Shown here: positions 10,149-20,424 of the stretch, one piece after another
Layout: each line of letters begins with the position of its first letter
Numbering within the stretch: the first letter of the stretch is position 1
Notes under the pieces: generated by a model
Seen by the model: the letters and a program-made list of their open reading frames with translations, nothing else
Database searches by the model: none
What the model was told of the DNA's origin: nothing
Made by a program: the position numbers and the translations under genes
DNA from: Thiorhodovibrio litoralis
Lineage (GTDB): Bacteria; Pseudomonadota; Gammaproteobacteria; Chromatiales; Chromatiaceae
Assembly: GCF_033954455.1 (NCBI RefSeq)
Contig: NZ_CP121473.1
Coordinates: 3,706,501 to 3,770,500, forward strand
Length of the DNA stretch: 64,000 nt
Reading direction: 5' to 3'

Positions 10149-11417
10149 TTAGGCCGCATCGTCCATGTGGCCGATCACCGCCTCGCCAAAGGCCGAGCAG
10201 CTGAGCTTGGTCGCCCCGCTCATCAGCCGTTCGAGATCATAGGTGACCGTCTTGGCTTGAATGGCCCCCTCGACGCCACGGATGACGAGATCGGCCGCCT
10301 CGCTCCAGCCCAGATGCCGCAGCAGCATCTCACCCGAGAGCAACAGTGAGCTCGGATTGACCTGATCCTTGCCGGCATATTTGGGCGCGGTGCCATGAGT
10401 TGCCTCGAACATGGCGACCTGATCGGAGAGATTCGCGCCCGGGGCCATGCCGATACCACCGACCTGCGCCGCGAGAGCATCGGAGATATAGTCGCCGTTC
10501 AGGTTCAGGGTTGCGATCACGTCGTATTCCTTCGGGCGCAGCAGGATCTGCTGCAAAAAGGCGTCCGCAATCACATCCTTGATGATGATTTCCTCGCCAG
10601 TGCTGGGGTGCTTGAAGCTGCACCAGGGGCCGCCGTCTATCTCGGTGGCGCCGAACTCGCGCTTGGCCAGCTCATAGCCCCAGGTCTTGAACGCGCCTTC
10701 GGTGAACTTCATGATGTTGCCTTTGTGCACCAAGGTCACGGATCGGCGATTATTGTCGATCGCGTATTGGATCGCCTTGCGCACCAAGCGCTCGGTGCCC
10801 TCCTCCGACACCGGCTTGATGCCAATGCCTGAGGTGCCGGGGAAGCGAATCTTTTTCACCCCGAGCTCATCCTGGAGAAAGGCGATCAGGCGCTTTGCAT
10901 CCGCCGAGCCTGCCGGCCACTCAATGCCCGCATAGATATCCTCCGAGTTCTCGCGGAAGATGACCATGTCGGTATGCTCCGGCTCGCGCAGCGGGCTTGG
11001 CGTCCCGGCGAAGTAACGCACCGGACGCTGACAGACGTACAGATCGAGCTCCTGGCGCAGGCTGACATTGAGCGAGCGAATGCCGCCGCCAACAGGCGTG
11101 GTGAGTGGCCCCTTGATAGAGACCACAAAGTCGCGCACCGCCTCAAACGTCTCCTCCGGCAGCCAGGCGTCAGCGCCATAGACCTGCGTCGCCTTCTCGC
11201 CCGCGAAAATTTCCATCCACGCCAGCTTGCGACTGTCACCATAGGCCTTGGCCACGGCGGCATCGAGCACCCGCCGCATCACCGGTGTGATATCCACACC
11301 GATACCATCGCCCTCGATGAACGGAATAATCGGCTGGTCCGGCACCGTGAGCCGGCCATCGCCAGCCACGGTGATCTTCTGCCCTGCTGTGGGCACCTGA
11401 ATCTTTTGATAAGTCAT
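10149..11417 (-). CDS. icd: isocitrate dehydrogenase (NADP+)
   Basis: TCA-cycle enzyme that decarboxylates isocitrate to 2-oxoglutarate with NADPH formation. The 422-residue product matches the E. coli type (416). The substrate motif [19 protein letters not shown] contains the serine that AceK phosphorylates in E. coli. NADP-site segments [15 protein letters not shown] and the metal/substrate region [17 protein letters not shown] are present. The ATG at 11417 follows GAGAAG. It lies on the minus strand downstream of a SAM hydrolase-like gene, separated by 265 bp that include an 18-bp repeat array, and ends before the inverted repeat at 10101. Confidence 0.96.
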   Translation of the reverse strand: MTYQKIQVPTAGQKITVAGDGRLTVPDQPIIPFIEGDGIGVDITPVMRRVLDAAVAKAYGDSRKLAWMEIFAGEKATQVYGADAWLPEETFEAVRDFVVSIKGPLTTPVGGGIRSLNVSLRQELDLYVCQRPVRYFAGTPSPLREPEHTDMVIFRENSEDIYAGIEWPAGSADAKRLIAFLQDELGVKKIRFPGTSGIGIKPVSEEGTERLVRKAIQYAIDNNRRSVTLVHKGNIMKFTEGAFKTWGYELAKREFGATEIDGGPWCSFKHPSTGEEIIIKDVIADAFLQQILLRPKEYDVIATLNLNGDYISDALAAQVGGIGMAPGANLSDQVAMFEATHGTAPKYAGKDQVNPSSLLLSGEMLLRHLGWSEAADLVIRGVEGAIQAKTVTYDLERLMSGATKLSCSAFGEAVIGHMDDAA

Positions 11418-11591
11418 ACGCTTCTCGCCATCCAGATTGAAATCCCAAAAGCGCGCGCAGCATTAGCCAGGCGCGCTGCCAATCTCACCGCCGACCGCTT
11501 CAAAGCCAGTCAAGCTGCACCCGGCCAAAGTGTCCAACCCGAAAGGGCGCCAGCAGAAGTGGGCACTTTCCTTTCGCGGCTGGCAAGCATC

Positions 11592-11663
11592 CCCAAACAT
11601 CCCCAGATCAGCAGGCATCGGCAGATCCGCACGGGCCGGCAGATCCGCACGCACCGGCAAATC
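11592..11663 (-). repeat. 18-bp tandem repeat downstream of the SAM hydrolase-like gene
   Basis: Four consecutive 18-bp units on the plus strand (11592, 11610, 11628, 11646), each ending in AGATC or AAATC. The middle two share CGGCAGATC and the last two share CGCACG. The array starts 19 nt after the stop codon of the upstream gene and lies in the spacer before icd. Confidence 0.85.
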
Positions 11664-11682
11664 ATGGAGCGCCGGTTTGGCA

Positions 11683-12549
11683 TCAGGCTCCGTCAGCCCA
11701 GGCCACGGGGTCGCCAGCGGATAACCCAAGCAACTGATCCGCGCGCCTTTGGTTGGCTGCGATTTCCACCAGACCGAAGGCATTGCGGTACCAGAAGGCG
11801 TCCCCCTGCCCGACCTCGCAAAAGGTGCGTGCTCCACTGAGCACTCGATTCGCGGCACGCAGGCGTGCCCGATCCGGTGCCAGGTCGGCATCCAAGCCGG
11901 TGATCAGGTTGCCATAGTGATCGACGTACAGAATTCGTCCCGTTTCGCGCTCGGCCGGGTAGCCGAGCATCTGTTTGGGCTCTATTCTCTGGCATGGTAA
12001 CGGAAGCTGGCCGCGGGTCAAAGCCAGGGCGATGGGCATGAACAGATCACGCCCGTGAAAGCTGTCCGAGCAGTGCTCAGAACGCCAGTCGATGCGCCAA
12101 AGTTGCCTTTCGGCCTCAGGCTGGCGCTCGCCCTTCTGATACACCTCCTGATCTGCCGAGCCGCTTGGCGCGTCGCCGCCCATCAGGGGCGCGAGCAGTC
12201 CATTGTCCGGGCCGACAAACCAGTCCTGGCCGCGACGCAACGCCAGCGCAGCGCGCGCTCCGCCAACGCCAGGGTCGACCACGCACAGATAAAGCGCTCG
12301 CGCGGGCATGCCGCGGATCAGGGCCGGAATCAGCGCCGCCGCCAAGTCCGGGCGAAACGGCGGCAGGTCATCGAGCAGATTGACCATCGCCAGTCCGGGC
12401 GCCAGAGCGGCTGCCAACAGCTGTAACTGTCCGATATAGGGACCGGGACCGAAATCCGTAATCAGCGCAATACGCTCGGGTCTGGGCTCACCGCCTCGAT
12501 CTAACGCGACGGTTGGCGGCGCCCATTGGGATGACATCACGGGAGCCAT
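11683..12549 (-). CDS. SAM hydrolase / SAM-dependent halide-type family protein (DUF62)
   Basis: Member of the family of S-adenosyl-L-methionine hydrolases (adenosine-forming) related to fluorinase and chlorinase. Family segments are ITDFG near the N-terminus, VDPGVG, GPDNGLL, SFHGRDLF and YVDHYGNLIT. The frame has 288 residues, slightly longer than usual (~250-260). The first ATG (12549) comes directly after the rplQ terminator and has no Shine-Dalgarno; an ATG at 12537 or a start nearer ERIALITDFG would also fit. Hydrolase activity is the known role for many members, but the exact reaction here is inference. It is on the same strand as the ribosomal block but beyond its terminator. Confidence 0.82.
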   Translation of the reverse strand: MAPVMSSQWAPPTVALDRGGEPRPERIALITDFGPGPYIGQLQLLAAALAPGLAMVNLLDDLPPFRPDLAAALIPALIRGMPARALYLCVVDPGVGGARAALALRRGQDWFVGPDNGLLAPLMGGDAPSGSADQEVYQKGERQPEAERQLWRIDWRSEHCSDSFHGRDLFMPIALALTRGQLPLPCQRIEPKQMLGYPAERETGRILYVDHYGNLITGLDADLAPDRARLRAANRVLSGARTFCEVGQGDAFWYRNAFGLVEIAANQRRADQLLGLSAGDPVAWADGA

Positions 12550-12554
12550 GTCAC

Positions 12555-12579
12555 AAAAAAGCCGGGTCTGATGCCCGGC
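12555..12579 (-). terminator. intrinsic terminator after rplQ
   Basis: On the minus strand GCCGGG / CCCGGC forms the stem (12579-12561) and is followed by six T residues (12560-12555). It closes the alpha operon. The next gene starts only six bases beyond. Confidence 0.85.
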
Positions 12580-12599
12580 TTTTCGTTTCTTCTTTTTTG

Positions 12600-12640
12600 T
12601 CGATGACTGCTTCGATCGATAACTGTTTTGATCGATCTAA
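12600..12640 (-). repeat. 16-bp tandem repeat abutting the rplQ stop
   Basis: Plus-strand units TCGATGACTGCTTCGA (12600-12615) and TCGATAACTGTTTTGA (12616-12631), then a partial unit TCGATCTAA that covers the rplQ stop codon. Confidence 0.8.
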
Positions 12641-13050
12641 GCCGCCTCGGCCTGCGGCGCGATTTCCGCGTCGATGCCGTCGTCCTCAATCTGCGGCCGG
12701 TCCACCAGCTCCACATAGGCCATTGGAGCCGCATCGCCGGTGCGATAACCGCATTTGATGATGCGTAGGTAGCCACCAGGGCGGCTTTCATACCTCGGCC
12801 CGAGAACGGTAAACAGCTTGGCAACTATCTCCTTATCGCGCAGGCGGGCAAAAGCCAAACGCCGGGCGTGAACGGAGTCTTCTTTCCCCAAGGTGATCAG
12901 CGGCTCGGCCACGCGCCGCAGCTCCTTGGCCTTGGGCACGGTGGTCTTAATCAGTTCGTGACGGAACAGCGAGCTGGCCATGTTACGAAACATGGCCGTG
13001 CGATGGGCACTGGTCCGATTGAGCTTCCTTCCTGCTTTGCGGTGACGCAT
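12637..13050 (-). CDS. rplQ: 50S ribosomal protein bL17
   Basis: Last gene of the alpha operon. The 137-residue product has the family start [24 protein letters not shown] and the core [14 protein letters not shown] and [11 protein letters not shown]. The C-terminus after YVELVDRP is extended by an acidic Ala/Glu-rich tail, a little longer than in E. coli (127 residues). It is 23 nt from the end of rpoA. An intrinsic terminator follows at 12555, beyond a 16-bp tandem repeat that begins at the stop codon. Confidence 0.96.
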   Translation of the reverse strand: MRHRKAGRKLNRTSAHRTAMFRNMASSLFRHELIKTTVPKAKELRRVAEPLITLGKEDSVHARRLAFARLRDKEIVAKLFTVLGPRYESRPGGYLRIIKCGYRTGDAAPMAYVELVDRPQIEDDGIDAEIAPQAEAA

Positions 13051-13073
13051 GGTCCAAACCTCGACGACTCGCT

Positions 13074-14087
13074 TTACTTAACCATTAATTCTTCGACATT
13101 GTCCGGCGGCCAGCGCTCAAGGCGCATGCCGAGCGACAGCCCGCGGGTGGCAAGAACATCCTTGATTTCAGTCAGGGACTTCTTGCCAAGATTGGGCGTC
13201 TTTAGCAGCTCCACCTCGGTGCGCTGGATCAGATCGCCAATCAGATAGATGTTTTCGGCCTTCAGACAGTTGGCCGAGCGCACTGTGAGCTCGAGCTCGT
13301 CGACCGGGCGCACCAGCATCGGGTCGATACCGACTTCTTCGGTGACTTCCTGATCGCTTTCGTCGCCAACGCCAGAGTCTTCAAGCTCCACGAAGAAAGA
13401 CAACTGGTCGCGCAGGATCAGGGCCGCGCGCTCAATCGCTTCTTTCGGCTCAATGGTGCCATTGGTCTCGATGTCGATGACCAAACGATCAAGGTCGGTG
13501 CGCTGCTCGACACGCGCAGACTGGACTTCAATTGCAACGCGGGCAATGGGGCTGTATGACGCATCCAAGGGTAGCTTGCCGATCGGCCGATCTTCCCCAC
13601 TCTCCATTTCGCGCACGCTTGCAGGCTCGTAGCCGCGACCGCGCCGCACCGTGAGCGTCATGCTGAGCTCGGTGTTGTCGGTCAGATGCGCGATCTCAAG
13701 CTCCGGGTTGGCCAGTTCCGCACCGTGATCAAGCGCGATATCCGCCGCCGTGACCGTGCCGGGACCCTTCTTGCTGAGCGTGAAAGTCGCCTCGTCACGA
13801 CCTTGCAGCGAGAGGGCAAGCTGCTTGAGGTTAAGCAGAATCTCGAGGACATCTTCCTGCACCCCCTCAATGGTCGAATACTCGTGCAAAATCCCCTGAA
13901 TCTCGACCTCTGTCACCGCGTAGCCGTCCATGGAAGACAGCAGGATACGCCGCAGCGCATTGCCAAGCGTATGGCCGAACCCACGTTCAAGCGGCTCAAG
14001 AGAAACTTTCGCGTGACGCCGGCTACCATCAACCGCATCGACGGTGACGATGCGCGGTTTCAGGAACCCACTGGCAACATCGGACAT
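13074..14087 (-). CDS. rpoA: DNA-directed RNA polymerase subunit alpha
   Basis: Scaffold for RNA polymerase assembly and target of activators. The 337-residue length is usual. N-terminal domain: [23 protein letters not shown] short linker precedes the C-terminal domain (about residues 250-325) with [17 protein letters not shown] and [11 protein letters not shown], which contact UP-element DNA. AGAGG precedes the ATG at 14087. It sits between rpsD and rplQ, the standard alpha operon order. Confidence 0.97.
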   Translation of the reverse strand: MSDVASGFLKPRIVTVDAVDGSRRHAKVSLEPLERGFGHTLGNALRRILLSSMDGYAVTEVEIQGILHEYSTIEGVQEDVLEILLNLKQLALSLQGRDEATFTLSKKGPGTVTAADIALDHGAELANPELEIAHLTDNTELSMTLTVRRGRGYEPASVREMESGEDRPIGKLPLDASYSPIARVAIEVQSARVEQRTDLDRLVIDIETNGTIEPKEAIERAALILRDQLSFFVELEDSGVGDESDQEVTEEVGIDPMLVRPVDELELTVRSANCLKAENIYLIGDLIQRTEVELLKTPNLGKKSLTEIKDVLATRGLSLGMRLERWPPDNVEELMVK

Positions 14088-14110
14088 GAAATAGCCTCTT
14101 CGTCAGTGCG

Positions 14111-14731
14111 TTACTTTGAGTACAGCTCAACGATCAGGGATTCGTTGATATCAGCTGGCAAGTCCACACGTTCTGGAATACGTTTGAAAACTCCCTTGAG
14201 CCCCTTGGTGTCGACCTCGACCCAATCCGGGAAGCCCGCACCCTCAGCCAGGGCGACAGCACTCTGTACCCGCACCTGCTGTTTGGCCTTTTGGCGGATC
14301 TCAATTTCGTCCTCACTGCCGACCTGGAAGGAGGGAATATTGACCGGGTGGCCGTTCACCAGAACAGACTTATGGCTGACGAGCTGCCGTGCCTCGGCGC
14401 GCGTCGCACCAAACCCCATTCGGTAAACGACGTTGTCGAGACGTCGCTCGAGCAACTGCAACAGGTTCTCGCCGGTGGCACCCTTGATGCGAGCCGCGCT
14501 CTTGTAATAGTTGCGAAACTGCCGCTCCATCACGCCGTAGATCCGGCGGACCTTCTGCTTCTCGCGCAGCTGCAGTCCGTAGTCCGACAGGCGCCGGCGT
14601 CGATCCGCCGCTTGCCCGGGCATTTTCTCCAGGTTGCATTTCTGCTCCAGCGGACGCGCGCGACTCTTGAGACCGAGATCAGTCCCCTCTCGACGCGCCA
14701 GCTTACACGTTGGTCCGGTATACCTTGCCAT
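14111..14731 (-). CDS. rpsD: 30S ribosomal protein uS4
   Basis: Primary 16S rRNA binding protein; in E. coli it is the translational repressor of the alpha operon. The 206-residue product has the family start [19 protein letters not shown] and the S4 RNA-binding domain [34 protein letters not shown]. It has no zinc-type CxxC motif, so it is the C-minus form. It lies 16 nt after rpsK and 23 nt before rpoA. Whether it represses here cannot be judged; no alpha-leader pseudoknot was recognised before rpsM. Confidence 0.97.
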   Translation of the reverse strand: MARYTGPTCKLARREGTDLGLKSRARPLEQKCNLEKMPGQAADRRRRLSDYGLQLREKQKVRRIYGVMERQFRNYYKSAARIKGATGENLLQLLERRLDNVVYRMGFGATRAEARQLVSHKSVLVNGHPVNIPSFQVGSEDEIEIRQKAKQQVRVQSAVALAEGAGFPDWVEVDTKGLKGVFKRIPERVDLPADINESLIVELYSK

Positions 14732-14747
14732 GCTGCTACCCTACTCC

Positions 14748-15134
14748 TCAGACACGCCGCTTCTTGGGCGGACGACAGCCATTGTGCGGAATTGGCGTCA
14801 CGTCGGTGATGCTGGTCACCTTGAAGCCCGCGCTATTGAGTGCCCGAACGGCGGATTCCCGCCCCGGGCCTGGTCCCTTGACATTGACATCAAGGTTTTT
14901 GACGCCAAACTCCTTGGCCACCTGCCCGGCACGACTGGCCGCAACCTGAGCCGCGAATGGCGTACTCTTGCGCGATCCGCGAAAGCCCGAGCCACCGGAG
15001 GTCGCCCAAGTTAAGGCATTACCCTGGCGGTCCGTGATGGTGATGATGGTGTTGTTGAAGGATGCGTGGACATGGGCAATCCCATCCGCAACCTGCTTCT
15101 TGACTTTCTTTTTGGTGCGTACCTGCTTGGCCAT
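14748..15134 (-). CDS. rpsK: 30S ribosomal protein uS11
   Basis: Platform protein of the 30S subunit. The 128-residue product carries [39 protein letters not shown] and the C-terminal [18 protein letters not shown]. It is separated from rpsM by 252 bp, a gap that is unusually long for an alpha operon, where these genes are normally close. No clear Shine-Dalgarno lies directly before its ATG; GGAAG is about 25 nt away. Confidence 0.96.
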   Translation of the reverse strand: MAKQVRTKKKVKKQVADGIAHVHASFNNTIITITDRQGNALTWATSGGSGFRGSRKSTPFAAQVAASRAGQVAKEFGVKNLDVNVKGPGPGRESAVRALNSAGFKVTSITDVTPIPHNGCRPPKKRRV

Positions 15135-15386
15135 TGGCGTGCAATACTCGCGGTCTTCCGAACTTGAAAAAAAGTCGCTCTAGCTGCCAAACCTGTGTCA
15201 GTGATTCGCCCGGGTTAAGAGAACGAGCGGTAACAGAGGGTCGGCGAGCCGTCAGCGCGCGGCTTTGATAATGATCCTGTGGTGTCTGATGTCTCGCGGC
15301 CGATGTGGGCTAATAGAAGCGGCGACCGGGGTTCTTATCTGGTCGCTTGGTCTGGCCGCTTGTCTAGCAGGCATCGGTCATCCGCA
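15135..15386 (-). other. long rpsM-rpsK spacer
   Basis: 252 bp with no recognisable gene. On the coding strand it has a short imperfect direct repeat (CAAGCGGCCAGAC then CAAGCGACCAGAT) near the rpsM end. No terminator or strong promoter was seen. Confidence 0.6.
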
Positions 15387-15743
15387 TCAGCGTTTGATCG
15401 GACGGCGTGGCCCCTTACGCGTACGCGCATTGGTCCGTGTCCGTTGCCCTCGCAGCGGGAGCCCGCGGCGGTGGCGAATGCCCCGGTTGCATCCCAGGTC
15501 CATCAATCGCTTGATGTTCATCGAGACTTCACGACGCAAGTCGCCCTCGACCGAATATTTTGCGACCTCGGTACGAAGACGATCGACTTCCTCTTCGGTC
15601 AGGCTCTGGATCTTGGTTTGCTCAGCAACCTTCGCAGCGGCGCAGATCTTCGACGACAAGGTCGGGCCAATGCCGTAAATCGACCTCAACGCGATGACCG
15701 CGTGCTTACGATCAGGAATGTTGACACCGGCAATACGGGCCAT
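15387..15743 (-). CDS. rpsM: 30S ribosomal protein uS13
   Basis: Head protein of the 30S subunit that contacts the 50S subunit and tRNA. At 118 residues it has the standard length with [16 protein letters not shown] at the start and [19 protein letters not shown] near the end. Two ATGs are in frame (15749 and 15743). The second is preferred: AGGAG lies about 10 nt before it but only 4 nt before the first. It is the first gene after a strong promoter at 15918-15945, so it probably heads the alpha transcription unit. Confidence 0.95.
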   Translation of the reverse strand: MARIAGVNIPDRKHAVIALRSIYGIGPTLSSKICAAAKVAEQTKIQSLTEEEVDRLRTEVAKYSVEGDLRREVSMNIKRLMDLGCNRGIRHRRGLPLRGQRTRTNARTRKGPRRPIKR

Positions 15744-15917
15744 GGGCATTCAGCTCCTTACAAAAATCTCATGCCGCTTAGGCGTGGCGCGAACTGAAGT
15801 GCGCGCTGCTAGTCCTATCGGCGGTTCAAATCATCGATTATTCGCCGCTCAGCCGGAGCGGATTGGCTCCGGAGGGCGCAGGTGCGTTGGGCAAAACCTG
15901 CCAACGGCAAACGCACC

Positions 15918-15945
15918 AGTATACCAATATTTGCCGCTACGTCAA
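15918..15945 (-). promoter_or_regulatory. sigma-70 promoter for the alpha operon (rpsM-rplQ)
   Basis: On the minus strand TTGACG (15945-15940), 16-bp spacer, TATACT (15923-15918). It lies in the 221-bp rpmJ-rpsM spacer and predicts a leader of about 165 nt before rpsM. Confidence 0.8.
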
Positions 15946-15970
15946 CGGCATCAGCCAGACCAGGCTGGCT

Positions 15971-16084
15971 TTATCCTTGCCGCTGCTTGTGGCGCGGGTC
16001 CTTGCAGATGACGCGCACCGTACCGTTGCGCTTAATCAGCTTGCAATGGCGGCAAATCTTTTTCACCGAAGCACGCACTTTCAT
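15971..16084 (-). CDS. rpmJ: 50S ribosomal protein bL36
   Basis: A 37-residue zinc-type protein, [20 protein letters not shown] followed by [17 protein letters not shown]. The zinc ligands are the CxxC at residues 11 and 14, Cys27 and His33. AGGAG lies 6-7 nt before the ATG at 16084. Its place between secY and rpsM is the standard one. A short hairpin (AGCCAG ... CTGGCT) follows the stop and may mark the end of the spc transcript before the alpha promoter. Confidence 0.95.
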   Translation of the reverse strand: MKVRASVKKICRHCKLIKRNGTVRVICKDPRHKQRQG

Positions 16085-16226
16085 TGTCGTCTCCTGTTAA
16101 TGTACTTTCTCAGCAATGCTTGGGCACGCCAATCCTTTGTGGCATTGCCACCTAGGCCGCATCAATGCGTTGAGCATTGCTGCTCTAAATGAAATTCACG
16201 CTCGAGCGCACGAATCGCGTCGGGCA

Positions 16227-17579
16227 CTAGCGCATCAGGCCGCCGCCAGGTGCCTTTAGGTTTGCCTTCTTCATCAAACCTTCGTACTGGTGCGACATCA
16301 GATGCGCCTGCACCTGCGCCATGAAATCCATCACCACCACCACGACGATCAGCAGCGAGGTGCCGCCGAAATAAAAAGGCACGTTCCAACCAACGATCAG
16401 GAACTCGGGCAACAAACAGACCGCCGTAATGTAGAGTGCTCCAGCGGCTGTCAGGCGCGTCATCACGGTGTCGATGTAGCGCGCTGTCTGCTCGCCCGGG
16501 CGAATCCCCGGAATAAAGGCACCGGATCGCTTAAGATTGTCCGCCGTATCCTTGGCGTTGAACACCAGCGCGGTGTAGAAGAAGCAGAAGAAGATGATTG
16601 CGGACGCATAAAACAGTACATAGACCGGCTCACCTGGCGAGAGCTTGCTGGTAATGTCCGCAATCCAGCGGAAGTCCTCCGACTGACCAAACCACTGTCC
16701 GAGTGTCCCTGGGAACAAAATAATGCTCGAGGCGAAAATTGGCGGAATCACGCCGGCCATGTTGAGTTTGAGCGGCAGATGGGTGCTCTGCGCCGCCATC
16801 ATCTTGCGCCCCTGCTGACGCCGGGCGTAATTGACCGTAATACGCCGTTGGCCGCGCTCGACAAAGACCACGAAGGCTGTTACCACCAACGCCAGCCCAA
16901 AGAGTGCTAACACTGCAAGCGCATTCATCTCCCCGGTGCGCACCAGCTCTAGCGTGCCACCAACCGCCGCCGGCAGACCCGCCACGATACCCGCAAAAAT
17001 AATCAGCGAGATACCATTGCCGATACCGCGCTCGGTGATCTGCTCACCAAGCCACATCAAGAACATAGTCCCCGTTACCAGAGAAACGGCGGAGGTGAAG
17101 ACAAAGCCAAAGCCCTGGGTCACCACAATGGCCGAGCCACCAGCGGTTTGCCCCTGCAGTGCCATCGAAATCCCGATGGCCTGGAAGCTTGCCAGCACCA
17201 CGGTTCCATAGCGCGTGTATTGCGTTATCTTGCGCCGTCCGGCTTCACCCTCTTTTTTCAGCTGCTCCAACTGAGGAATCACCGCCGACATCAACTGCAT
17301 GATGATGCTCGCCGAGATATAAGGCATGATGCCGAGCGCCAAGATACTCGCGCGTTCCAAGGCGCCGCCCGAAAACATGTTGAACATGTCCAGAATGGAG
17401 CCCTGGTTTTGATCAAACAGAACAGCCAAGGCCTCGGGATTGACGCCCGGCACCGGAATAAAGGTCCCGATGCGATACACCAGCAGCGCACCCAGCACGA
17501 ACAGCAGGCGCTGGCGCAGCTCGGTGAGCCGCCCCATACCGCCAAGATTCTGCATCATTGATCCGCTGCTACGCGCCAT
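16227..17579 (-). CDS. secY: protein translocase subunit SecY
   Basis: Channel subunit of the SecYEG translocon in the inner membrane. The 450-residue product is near the E. coli length (443). Ten hydrophobic segments are visible, with [11 protein letters not shown] before the plug region and [11 protein letters not shown] in TM2. The cytoplasmic loop [29 protein letters not shown] is typical. It lies between rplO and rpmJ on the minus strand. The first residue is ATG at 17579; the family often begins at the later [11 protein letters not shown], so an internal start cannot be excluded. Confidence 0.96.
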   Translation of the reverse strand: MARSSGSMMQNLGGMGRLTELRQRLLFVLGALLVYRIGTFIPVPGVNPEALAVLFDQNQGSILDMFNMFSGGALERASILALGIMPYISASIIMQLMSAVIPQLEQLKKEGEAGRRKITQYTRYGTVVLASFQAIGISMALQGQTAGGSAIVVTQGFGFVFTSAVSLVTGTMFLMWLGEQITERGIGNGISLIIFAGIVAGLPAAVGGTLELVRTGEMNALAVLALFGLALVVTAFVVFVERGQRRITVNYARRQQGRKMMAAQSTHLPLKLNMAGVIPPIFASSIILFPGTLGQWFGQSEDFRWIADITSKLSPGEPVYVLFYASAIIFFCFFYTALVFNAKDTADNLKRSGAFIPGIRPGEQTARYIDTVMTRLTAAGALYITAVCLLPEFLIVGWNVPFYFGGTSLLIVVVVVMDFMAQVQAHLMSHQYEGLMKKANLKAPGGGLMR

Positions 17580-17606
17580 GATCCGTGCCCGCTAAAATAA
17601 AACCCA

Positions 17607-18035
17607 TCAGTCCTCGACCGAACCGCCGGCCGCCTCGATCGCGGCACGCGCGCCTTTGGTCACCGGCAGCCCTTTTAGACGCACCGCCTTGGTGATGTCG
17701 CCCGAGAGAACCACCTTGACCTGGCGAACCATGCGATTGATCAGCCCTGCCTCGCGCAGCGCGGCCAAATCGATGGTGTCAGCTGCGACCCGATTGAGCT
17801 CGCCGGTACGGATTTCATCGCTCTCGCGGCTCTTGCGCGAGCGAAAGCCAACCTTGGGCAAACGCCGCTGCAAGGGCATCTGACCGCCCTCGAAACCGAG
17901 CTTATGAAAGCCGCCCGAGCGGGACTTCTGCCCCTTGTGACCGCGACCGCAGGTCTTGCCATGACCGCTGCCAATCCCACGGCCGACACGCTTGGGCTGC
18001 GCCCTGCGGCTTGGCTGTAAGTCATTGAGATGCAT
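17607..18035 (-). CDS. rplO: 50S ribosomal protein uL15
   Basis: A 142-residue protein of the large subunit, [20 protein letters not shown] followed by the glycine-rich [20 protein letters not shown]. The ATG at 18035 is chosen over an upstream frame extension to 18116, which would run through rpmD. It starts four bases after the rpmD stop and ends 27 bases before secY, so the three are co-transcribed. Confidence 0.96.
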   Translation of the reverse strand: MHLNDLQPSRRAQPKRVGRGIGSGHGKTCGRGHKGQKSRSGGFHKLGFEGGQMPLQRRLPKVGFRSRKSRESDEIRTGELNRVAADTIDLAALREAGLINRMVRQVKVVLSGDITKAVRLKGLPVTKGARAAIEAAGGSVED

Positions 18036-18039
18036 TAGA

Positions 18040-18225
18040 TTACCCCTCGACCAGCGCGACCATATAGTTGACTTTATTGAGCATACCCCGGGTAGCCGGC
18101 GTGTCTTCCACCTCAACCACCTGATGCATGCGGCGGATGCCCAAGCCGCGAACGCACGCCTGGTGCCGTTTCAGGCGCCCATGAATGCTGCGTACAAGCT
18201 TGACTTTCATTGTCTTTTTGGCCAT
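18040..18225 (-). CDS. rpmD: 50S ribosomal protein uL30
   Basis: A 61-residue protein with [27 protein letters not shown], slightly basic throughout, at the standard position between rpsE and rplO. It begins three bases after the rpsE stop, so coupling is likely. The length matches the bacterial family (about 58-62). Confidence 0.95.
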   Translation of the reverse strand: MAKKTMKVKLVRSIHGRLKRHQACVRGLGIRRMHQVVEVEDTPATRGMLNKVNYMVALVEG

Positions 18226-18228
18226 GAC

Positions 18229-18735
18229 TTACCCCAGAATCTCCTCGACCGTCTTGCCGCGCTTGGCCGCAACCGACTCGGCATCGGTCATTTCTTTCAG
18301 GCCCTGGATAGTCGCCTGCACGACATTGACCGGGTTGTTGCTGCCGATGCACTTGGCCAGAACGTTCTGAACGCCAAGCACCTCGAAGACTGCGCGCATG
18401 GCGCCGCCGGCGATGATGCCGGTACCTTCAGATGCCGGCTGCATGAACACATGGGCCGCGCCATGATGGCCAAGCATCGGATACTGCAAGGTTGAGCCCT
18501 TCAGCTTGATCTCTACCATGTTCTTGCGCGCGGATTCCATGGCTTTTTGAATCGCCACCGGCACCTCGCGCGCCTTGCCCGTGCCATAGCCAACGCGGCC
18601 CTTGCCGTCACCGACCACAGTGAGCGCGCCGAAGCCGAATACTCGGCCTCCCTTGACCACCTTCGCGACCCGGTTGACGGAAATCAGCTTCTCGAGAAGC
18701 TCTTCGCCTTCCGGCTTTTGGTTGTAGCTCGCCAT
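18229..18735 (-). CDS. rpsE: 30S ribosomal protein uS5
   Basis: A 168-residue protein near the decoding site. The double-stranded RNA-binding part is [39 protein letters not shown], followed by the S5 C-terminal domain with [29 protein letters not shown]. It is separated from rplR by 110 bp holding an imperfect duplication, while the gap to rpmD is three bases. Confidence 0.96.
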   Translation of the reverse strand: MASYNQKPEGEELLEKLISVNRVAKVVKGGRVFGFGALTVVGDGKGRVGYGTGKAREVPVAIQKAMESARKNMVEIKLKGSTLQYPMLGHHGAAHVFMQPASEGTGIIAGGAMRAVFEVLGVQNVLAKCIGSNNPVNVVQATIQGLKEMTDAESVAAKRGKTVEEILG

Positions 18736-18746
18736 CAGAAATACCT

Positions 18747-18809
18747 AAAACCTGTTTGCAAAAATGCTGTCGGCCAGTAACTGCTTGCTTGAAACTGTCT
18801 GCCAGAAAA
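18747..18809 (-). repeat. imperfect ~30-bp duplication in the rplR-rpsE spacer
   Basis: Plus-strand segments 18747-18780 and 18781-18809 share CTG(T/C)TTGC ... CTGTC(G/T)GCCAG. The copies differ by small substitutions and a few-base length change. Confidence 0.55.
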
Positions 18810-18845
18810 TGAGCCGGCCCCCAGGCGGGTGTGCCCCAACCTGGA

Positions 18846-19202
18846 TCAGAACCTCAGCCCACCTTCGCGCGCGGCATCCGCCAGCGCCTTGACTCGGCCG
18901 TGGTACTTAAAACCGGAACGATCGAAAGCGACCTGCTCCACCCCAGCGGCCTTGGCGCGCTCGGCAATCAGTTCACCGACACGGGCAGCTGCCTTGGCAT
19001 TACCGGAGTAACCCTCGGCACCCTCGCGCAAGGTTTTTTCGAGCGTTGACGCGCTTGCCACCACCTTGCCACCCGCCGGGTCGATGACCTGGGCATACAT
19101 GTGGCGGGGCGAGCGATGAACGCACAACCGGTAGGCACGCAGTTCGCGAATCTTGGCGCGGGCACGCATTGCCCGACGCAGACGTGACTGTTTCTTATCC
19201 AT
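18846..19202 (-). CDS. rplR: 50S ribosomal protein uL18
   Basis: A 118-residue 5S rRNA-binding protein, [20 protein letters not shown] at the start, [29 protein letters not shown] in the core, and the conserved end [26 protein letters not shown]. It lies 26 bp after rplF and 110 bp before rpsE, in standard spc order. Confidence 0.96.
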   Translation of the reverse strand: MDKKQSRLRRAMRARAKIRELRAYRLCVHRSPRHMYAQVIDPAGGKVVASASTLEKTLREGAEGYSGNAKAAARVGELIAERAKAAGVEQVAFDRSGFKYHGRVKALADAAREGGLRF

Positions 19203-19228
19203 CTTATCTAGCTTCCCCGGGGCCGTCC

Positions 19229-19762
19229 CTATTTCTTCTTCGCTTCTTTGCGCAGCACGTCTTCATCGGCATAGCGCACACCCTTACCCTTGTAGGGTTC
19301 TGGCGGACGATAGCGACGAATCTTTGCCGCGACCTGGCCAACCTGCTGCTTGTCGGCACCACGCACGATGATCTCGGTCGGCGATGGAGTTTCGATCTCG
19401 ATGCCCTGAGGCACCGGATAATCGACCGGGTGGGAGAACCCCAGCGCGAGGTTGAGCGTTTTACCTTTCGCCTGCGCCCGGTAGCCAACCCCAACCAGCG
19501 CCAGACGCCGTTCGAAGCCGCTACTGACACCGACGACCATATTGTTGATCAAGGCCCGTGTGGTGCCGGCAAGCGCCCAAGCCTTTTTGTCGTCGGCCGT
19601 CGGCTGGGTGCGCACCTGCCCGTCGGCCAGTTCGACACTGACCAGCGGATGGACATCCCAGCTCAGGGTGCCTTTGCTGCCTTTGACCGTCACCGACTGG
19701 CCCTTGATGTCAACATTGACACCGGATGGCAGGGTAACGGGCCATTTTGCAATTCGAGACAT
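19229..19762 (-). CDS. rplF: 50S ribosomal protein uL6
   Basis: A 177-residue protein binding 23S rRNA near the factor-binding site. [33 protein letters not shown] opens it and the conserved C-terminal signature [14 protein letters not shown] is present. It follows rpsH across a 100-bp spacer that contains small direct repeats (AAGCAGGTCGGTT / AAGAAGGTCAGGT) and precedes rplR by 26 bp. Confidence 0.96.
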   Translation of the reverse strand: MSRIAKWPVTLPSGVNVDIKGQSVTVKGSKGTLSWDVHPLVSVELADGQVRTQPTADDKKAWALAGTTRALINNMVVGVSSGFERRLALVGVGYRAQAKGKTLNLALGFSHPVDYPVPQGIEIETPSPTEIIVRGADKQQVGQVAAKIRRYRPPEPYKGKGVRYADEDVLRKEAKKK

Positions 19763-19862
19763 GTATCCGATCCTCTCTATACCTGACCTTCTTAACCGAC
19801 CTGCTTCGCCGTCTCAAGATCTTTTCTTACTCAAGAGCTTGTCTTGAGAGCGCGCCAAAGGG

Positions 19863-20258
19863 TCAGGCAACTAACGCAAGCACTTCACCGCCATGGCCGG
19901 CCGTGCGCGCCGCCCGATCGGTCATCAGACCCTTGGAGGTGGAAATAATGGCGATACCGAGTCCACCGCGCACCTTCGGGAGATCGTCCTTGCCACGATA
20001 AATGCGCAGTCCCGGCCGGGACACCCGTTTAATGAGCTCGATGACCGGCTTACCGCGGAAGTACTTGAGCTTGAGCTCAAGCTCGCGGTGAGCACCTTCA
20101 CCAGCCACCGAATGCTGGCTAATGTAGCCTTCGTCTTGCAGAAGGGATGCGATGGCAACGCGCTGCTTTGACGCCGGCATGGTGATTGTCACCTTGCCAC
20201 GCATCTGGCCATTGCGAATACGCGTCAGCATATCCGCGATCGGATCAGACATACTCAT
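19863..20258 (-). CDS. rpsH: 30S ribosomal protein uS8
   Basis: A 131-residue 16S rRNA binder; in E. coli S8 represses the spc operon by binding the rplE start region. [18 protein letters not shown] begins the protein and the C-terminal signature [21 protein letters not shown] is intact. The ATG at 20258 follows GGAG by 6 nt; a TTG at 20264 would add two residues. The spacer to rpsN is 166 bp, longer than usual. Confidence 0.95.
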   Translation of the reverse strand: MSMSDPIADMLTRIRNGQMRGKVTITMPASKQRVAIASLLQDEGYISQHSVAGEGAHRELELKLKYFRGKPVIELIKRVSRPGLRIYRGKDDLPKVRGGLGIAIISTSKGLMTDRAARTAGHGGEVLALVA

Positions 20259-20424
20259 GAACAACTCCGTGGGTCAGTCCACCCCGCCCTCTCCAAAGAT
20301 GGCAAGCAGCATTTGGTGCGATACCCGGTTCTGCCCGCAAACGCAGGCTTTGGGTCTACTAACAATCAGCCAGTTAATGATTAACCGGCGAAATACTTTG
20401 CCGCAACAACTGAAGCGGCTGCGG

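Noticed and set aside
11463-11891. Minus-strand frame across the SAM hydrolase end and repeat array
   Set aside because: It is a shifted frame of the hydrolase gene continuing into the repeats; mentioned only as a possible ancestral tail.
15135-15386. Small gene between rpsM and rpsK
   Set aside because: Only short frames; rpmJ, the expected small gene, is found between secY and rpsM.
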